DNA from: JAVJSF01 sp040219555
GTDB lineage: Bacteria > Actinomycetota > Thermoleophilia > Miltoncostaeales > Miltoncostaeaceae
Direction: 5' to 3'
Assembly: GCA_040219555.1 (NCBI GenBank)
Contig: JAVJSF010000008.1
Coordinates: 1-64,000, forward strand
DNA length: 64,000 bases
Below are positions 61,387 to 64,000 of the stretch, piece after piece. The stretch's first letter is position 1, and each line of letters starts with the position of its first letter. A model generated the notes under the pieces. It made no database searches and was not told the DNA's origin. It saw only the letters and a list, made by a program, of their open reading frames with translations. The position numbers and the translations under genes are program-made.

Positions 61387-62952
61387 ATGACCGGATGGAG
61401 CTCGGGGGTACGACTGGATCGCAACCGCTTCCGCGGCGCCCTGCTGGGCCTGGCCGTGGGAGACGCGCTGGGGACGACGGTCGAGTTCAAGGCCCCGGGC
61501 ACCTTCGCGCCGGTCACCGACATCGCCGGCGGCGGCCCGTTCAACCTCCCGCGCGGCGCCTGGACCGACGACACCTCCATGGCCCTGTGCCTGGCCGACA
61601 GCCTGCTGGCCGTCGAGGGCTTCGATCCGGCCGACCAGCTCCGGCGCTACGTGGGCTGGTACCGCCGCGGCGAGCGCTCGTCCACGGGCAGGTGTTTCGA
61701 CATCGGCGGCGCCACCTCGTCGGCACTGGAGCGCTTCGAGCAGACCGGCGAGCCCTTCCCGGGCGACGCCTCGCCCAACGCCGGCGGCAACGGCACCCTG
61801 ATGCGCCTGGCCCCGCTGCCGATGGCCTACGCCATGCACCCCCAGGCGGCCCTCACCCTCGCGGCCGACAGCGCCCGCACCACCCACGGCCTGCCGGCGG
61901 CCATCGACGCCACCCGCTACCTGACGGCCCTCCTGCTGGACGCGCTGCAGGGCGCCCACCGCGACGCCCTGCTGGACATCGACTCGGACGGCCACGCCGG
62001 CGCCCTGCGCGCCTCGGGCACGCTCCATCCCGAGGTGCAGGAGGTGGCCGACGGCTCGTTCGCCCGCCGCAACCCGCCCGAGATCCGCGGCGACGGCTAC
62101 GCCGTGCGGGCTCTCGAGGCCGCCCTCTGGGCCCTGCACACCACCTTCGACTTCGGCGAGGGCGCTCTGGCCGCCGTGAACCTGGGCGACGACGCCGACA
62201 CCACCGGCGCCATCTACGGCCAGCTGGCCGGCGCGGTCTACGGGATCGACGGCATCCCGGCGGGCTGGCGCGAGGTGGTGCTGATGGGGGAGGAGATCAT
62301 CGCGCTGGCCGACGACCTGCACGACCTCGCCGGCCGCATCGACCCGGACCGGCGGGCGGACGCGGAGCCGGCGCGAGCGGCCGCCACTGCCCAGCCCGCC
62401 CCGCGGCCCGCCGTCCTCTCCCCCGAGGTTCCCGACGCCTACTGGGTCGAGCAGGGGGCGATCGCCGCCGGCCTGTACCCGGGCGCCGCGGACAAGGAGG
62501 AGGCCCGCGCCAAGCTGACCGCCCTGCTGCACGCCGGCATCACCACCTTCGTCGACCTCACCGAGGAGCGGGACCGCTTCCAGGAGCTGGAGCCCTACTC
62601 GCACCTGCTGCGCCGGACGGCCGAGTCGCTCGGCAAGAAGTCGACCCACCTGCGGCTGCCCATCGACGACACCGATGTGCCCCCGCCGTGGCGGATGCGC
62701 GTGATCCTCGACGCCATCGAGACCGCCGCCGCGGCCGGCGAGGTGGTCTACGTCCACTGCTGGGGCGGCGTGGGGCGCACCGGCACGGTGGTGGGCTGCC
62801 TGCTGCGCGAGCGGGGCGTCCCCGCCGGCGAGGTGCTCCGGACCCTGCAGGCGCTGCGCGCCCACACCCCGAGGGGCCGCACGCGCCGCTCGCCGGAGAA
62901 CGACCGCCAGAAGGACTTCGTCACCGGTTGGGAGCCGCGCCCCCGCCCGTAG
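61387..62952 (+). CDS. ADP-ribosylglycohydrolase fused to dual-specificity phosphatase
   Basis: 521 aa. Residues about 8-325 are a DraG/ARH-type ADP-ribosylglycohydrolase: GALLGLAVGDALG, WTDDTSMAL (metal Asp pair) and LGDDADTTGAIYGQLAGA. After a linker rich in Ala/Pro/Arg, residues about 350-510 are a cysteine phosphatase with VHCWGGVGRTG (Cys-x5-Arg) and an upstream Asp (DDTDVPPPW). It could remove ADP-ribose and a phosphate from one target. GGAGGG precedes ATG 61387; the upstream ATG at 61228 adds a low-complexity tail. Confidence 0.85.
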   Translation: MTGWSSGVRLDRNRFRGALLGLAVGDALGTTVEFKAPGTFAPVTDIAGGGPFNLPRGAWTDDTSMALCLADSLLAVEGFDPADQLRRYVGWYRRGERSSTGRCFDIGGATSSALERFEQTGEPFPGDASPNAGGNGTLMRLAPLPMAYAMHPQAALTLAADSARTTHGLPAAIDATRYLTALLLDALQGAHRDALLDIDSDGHAGALRASGTLHPEVQEVADGSFARRNPPEIRGDGYAVRALEAALWALHTTFDFGEGALAAVNLGDDADTTGAIYGQLAGAVYGIDGIPAGWREVVLMGEEIIALADDLHDLAGRIDPDRRADAEPARAAATAQPAPRPAVLSPEVPDAYWVEQGAIAAGLYPGAADKEEARAKLTALLHAGITTFVDLTEERDRFQELEPYSHLLRRTAESLGKKSTHLRLPIDDTDVPPPWRMRVILDAIETAAAAGEVVYVHCWGGVGRTGTVVGCLLRERGVPAGEVLRTLQALRAHTPRGRTRRSPENDRQKDFVTGWEPRPRP

Positions 62953-62977
62953 GCCGGCTCCCCGTCCCGCGGGCGCC

Positions 62978-63541
62978 TCAATACAGGCGCAGCCCCCGCG
63001 CCAGCCACAGCGGCCCGCCGTCGCGCGGGGCGGTGAACAGGTTGCCCGCGTCCACCCTCACGATCCTGGGCGTCGCGGCCAGTCGGCGCAGCACCACCAC
63101 ATCGCCGCACGTCACGCACAGGTCGTAGTCGAAGCGGCGCTGCGAGCCGGTCTGGACGGCCTGGATGATCATGGGGCCACAGGTCGTGCACTCGCGCTTG
63201 GCCGGGCTCCAGACCAGGTCGGGGCGCACCGTCGCCGCCAGGTCGAGGATTCCCTGCACCGGGTGGGCCGGCCCGTCGAACCCCGGCCCGCCGGCGGTGG
63301 AGGTGACCACGGCGTAGCCCTGGTCGTCGCGCCGGAAGCCGCAGATCCAGCGGCAGTGGGCGCAGAAGATGACCCCGCCGTCATCGAACGCCTCCCGGAT
63401 GCCCCACACGATCTTCCGTTGGCAGTGCTCGCAGATGTAGGTGCGTTCGATGATCAGTTCGGTGGCCTCCTGGTCGGGGGATGGGGGATCGGGGGTGCGG
63501 GTTGCAGAGCCGGCGGGCGGTTGCCGGCCCTGCGGGGCCAC
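62978..63541 (-). CDS. Hypothetical zinc-ribbon protein
   Basis: 187 aa, family unknown. Four CxxC pairs (CEHC, CAHC, CTTC, CVTC) suggest two zinc sites; the first pair region reads YICEHCQRKIVWG and FCAHCRWICGF. No nuclease or transferase motif is visible. The GTG overlaps the stop of the next minus-strand gene upstream (TAGTG), so the two form an operon. Nothing suggests a role. Confidence 0.65.
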   Translation of the reverse strand: MAPQGRQPPAGSATRTPDPPSPDQEATELIIERTYICEHCQRKIVWGIREAFDDGGVIFCAHCRWICGFRRDDQGYAVVTSTAGGPGFDGPAHPVQGILDLAATVRPDLVWSPAKRECTTCGPMIIQAVQTGSQRRFDYDLCVTCGDVVVLRRLAATPRIVRVDAGNLFTAPRDGGPLWLARGLRLY

Positions 63542-63867
63542 TAGATGACCCCGTATGCCTCGAGGTGGCGCACCACCGAGGTCATGAGCTGACGCTCGCG
63601 AGCGACATCACAGCGATCACGCAGCGCCCAGCGACCCCTCTGGGCCGCCGCGGCCAGCGCCGGCCCGGCGCCCTCGTCGCCGATGGCGGCGGCCCACGCC
63701 GCAGCGGCCACGGGCTGGATGGCGACCGCGATCGCGGGGACACCCAGGGACGACTTCACGGCGTTGGTCAGGTCCTGCGCCATGTGGTCGTACGCCGGCC
63801 GGCGAGGCGGGGCCCCCGCGGTGGGCTCGTCGGTCGACTCCTCGGTCGGATCCCTCTGGTCGTCCAT
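63541..63867 (-). CDS. Small hypothetical protein
   Basis: 108 aa. An acidic, Pro/Thr-rich N-terminus, then an Ala-rich helical middle (VPAIAVAIQPVAAAAWAAAIG), and a charged end. GGAGA precedes ATG 63867. The promoter region to the right (TACCCT on the minus strand at 63917-63922) and a palindrome at 63939-63950 probably control it with the zinc-ribbon gene. Confidence 0.6.
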   Translation of the reverse strand: MDDQRDPTEESTDEPTAGAPPRRPAYDHMAQDLTNAVKSSLGVPAIAVAIQPVAAAAWAAAIGDEGAGPALAAAAQRGRWALRDRCDVARERQLMTSVVRHLEAYGVI

Positions 63868-63916
63868 GTGCGGTCTCCTCTCGGCGCGCTTGGCGCGGTC
63901 TGCCTCCACCCGACGG

Positions 63917-63922
63917 AGGGTA
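63917..63922 (-). promoter_or_regulatory. -10 box of small-protein/zinc-ribbon operon
   Basis: Minus-strand TACCCT, 50 nt before the ATG. No clear -35. Confidence 0.45.
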
Positions 63923-63938
63923 GCAGAGAAATCGTGAA

Positions 63939-63950
63939 GTGTGTACACAC
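63939..63950. promoter_or_regulatory. 12-bp perfect palindrome between divergent starts
   Basis: GTGTGTACACAC, centred in a less G/C-rich stretch between the minus-strand promoter and a probable plus-strand start at 63986. A likely operator. Confidence 0.5.
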
Positions 63951-63985
63951 ACGACCGCGTGCCGATCATGTGACACACTGGCCGC

Positions 63986-64000
63986 GTGTCCACCGATCAC
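63986..64000 (+). CDS. Possible leaderless gene start at window edge
   Basis: GTG at 63986, 6 nt after CACACT, begins V-S-T-D-H and leaves the window. Only the spacing pattern supports it. Confidence 0.3.

Overview
The window is very G+C-rich double-stranded bacterial DNA with G/C-dominated third codon positions, dense short-spaced operons and many GTG starts. An F-type ATP synthase operon, a LytR-CpsA-Psr protein, secA-prfB-ftsE-ftsX-smpB-ssrA, long-form HPF, DUF368, LutABC and an actinobacterial-looking tmRNA tag point to Actinomycetota. A deep lineage such as Thermoleophilia is plausible, but that is inference without any 16S in the window. At least ten genes have a TANNNT-like -10 box ending 6 to 8 nt before the start codon and no Shine-Dalgarno sequence, so they look leaderless; this rule was used to correct several starts.

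Layout. 1-3.3 kb: a secreted repeat protein, a short-chain dehydrogenase and a WecA/TagO-type undecaprenyl-phosphate glycosyltransferase. 3.4-10.6 kb: ATP synthase operon (AtpI-like protein, then a, c, b, delta, alpha, gamma, beta, epsilon) with a clear promoter and terminator. 10.7-14.4 kb: MFS exporter, alpha/beta hydrolase and M20 peptidase, with a palindromic repeat array in the divergent spacer. 14.4-19.7 kb: an envelope-sugar operon (LCP ligase, UDP-glucose dehydrogenase with an apparent CTG start, sugar nucleotidyltransferase, PGI/PMI). 19.9-31.7 kb: comF, hpf, secA, prfB, ftsE, ftsX, a CtpA-like protease, an RNase R-like exonuclease, smpB and a lipoprotein. 31.8-33.4 kb: a monooxygenase/MarR divergon with a perfect operator palindrome. 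33.4-38.4 kb: a lactate/glycolate-type oxidation locus (LutABC, FadR-type regulator, divergent GlcD-like oxidase). 38.4-40.8 kb: DUF368, tmRNA and a proline-rich membrane protein. 40.9-42.2 kb: an AbiEi/AbiEii-like pair with a broken toxin gene. 42.2-52.9 kb: ACR3, MscS, catalase, a CPA1 antiporter, a second monooxygenase paralogue, a glutaminase-STAS-cNMP fusion, an AcuC-like deacetylase and a Fic protein.

52.9-60.6 kb is an accessory, defence-island-like region: a truncated leaderless gene, a DUF262/DUF1524 (GmrSD-like) protein with two overlapping downstream frames, a frameshifted IS256-family transposase remnant, an SMC-like ATPase with a CxxC hinge coupled to a small HEPN-like helical protein, a PD-(D/E)XK nuclease remnant and a uracil-DNA-glycosylase-like protein. 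An 18/19-nt inverted repeat brackets the GmrSD-like block at the two truncation points. 60.6-64 kb returns to chromosomal-looking genes: an acetyltransferase, an ADP-ribosylglycohydrolase fused to a dual-specificity phosphatase, a zinc-ribbon protein and a small protein.

The best candidates for something undescribed are the ATPase/HEPN-like pair with its neighbours, a tmRNA whose T-loop lacks the canonical UUCRA, a 16-codon leaderless upstream frame coupled to the MscS gene, the ADP-ribosylglycohydrolase-phosphatase fusion, and the five-copy palindromic array upstream of the M20 peptidase. All functional calls rest on reading motifs by eye; no database search was run.
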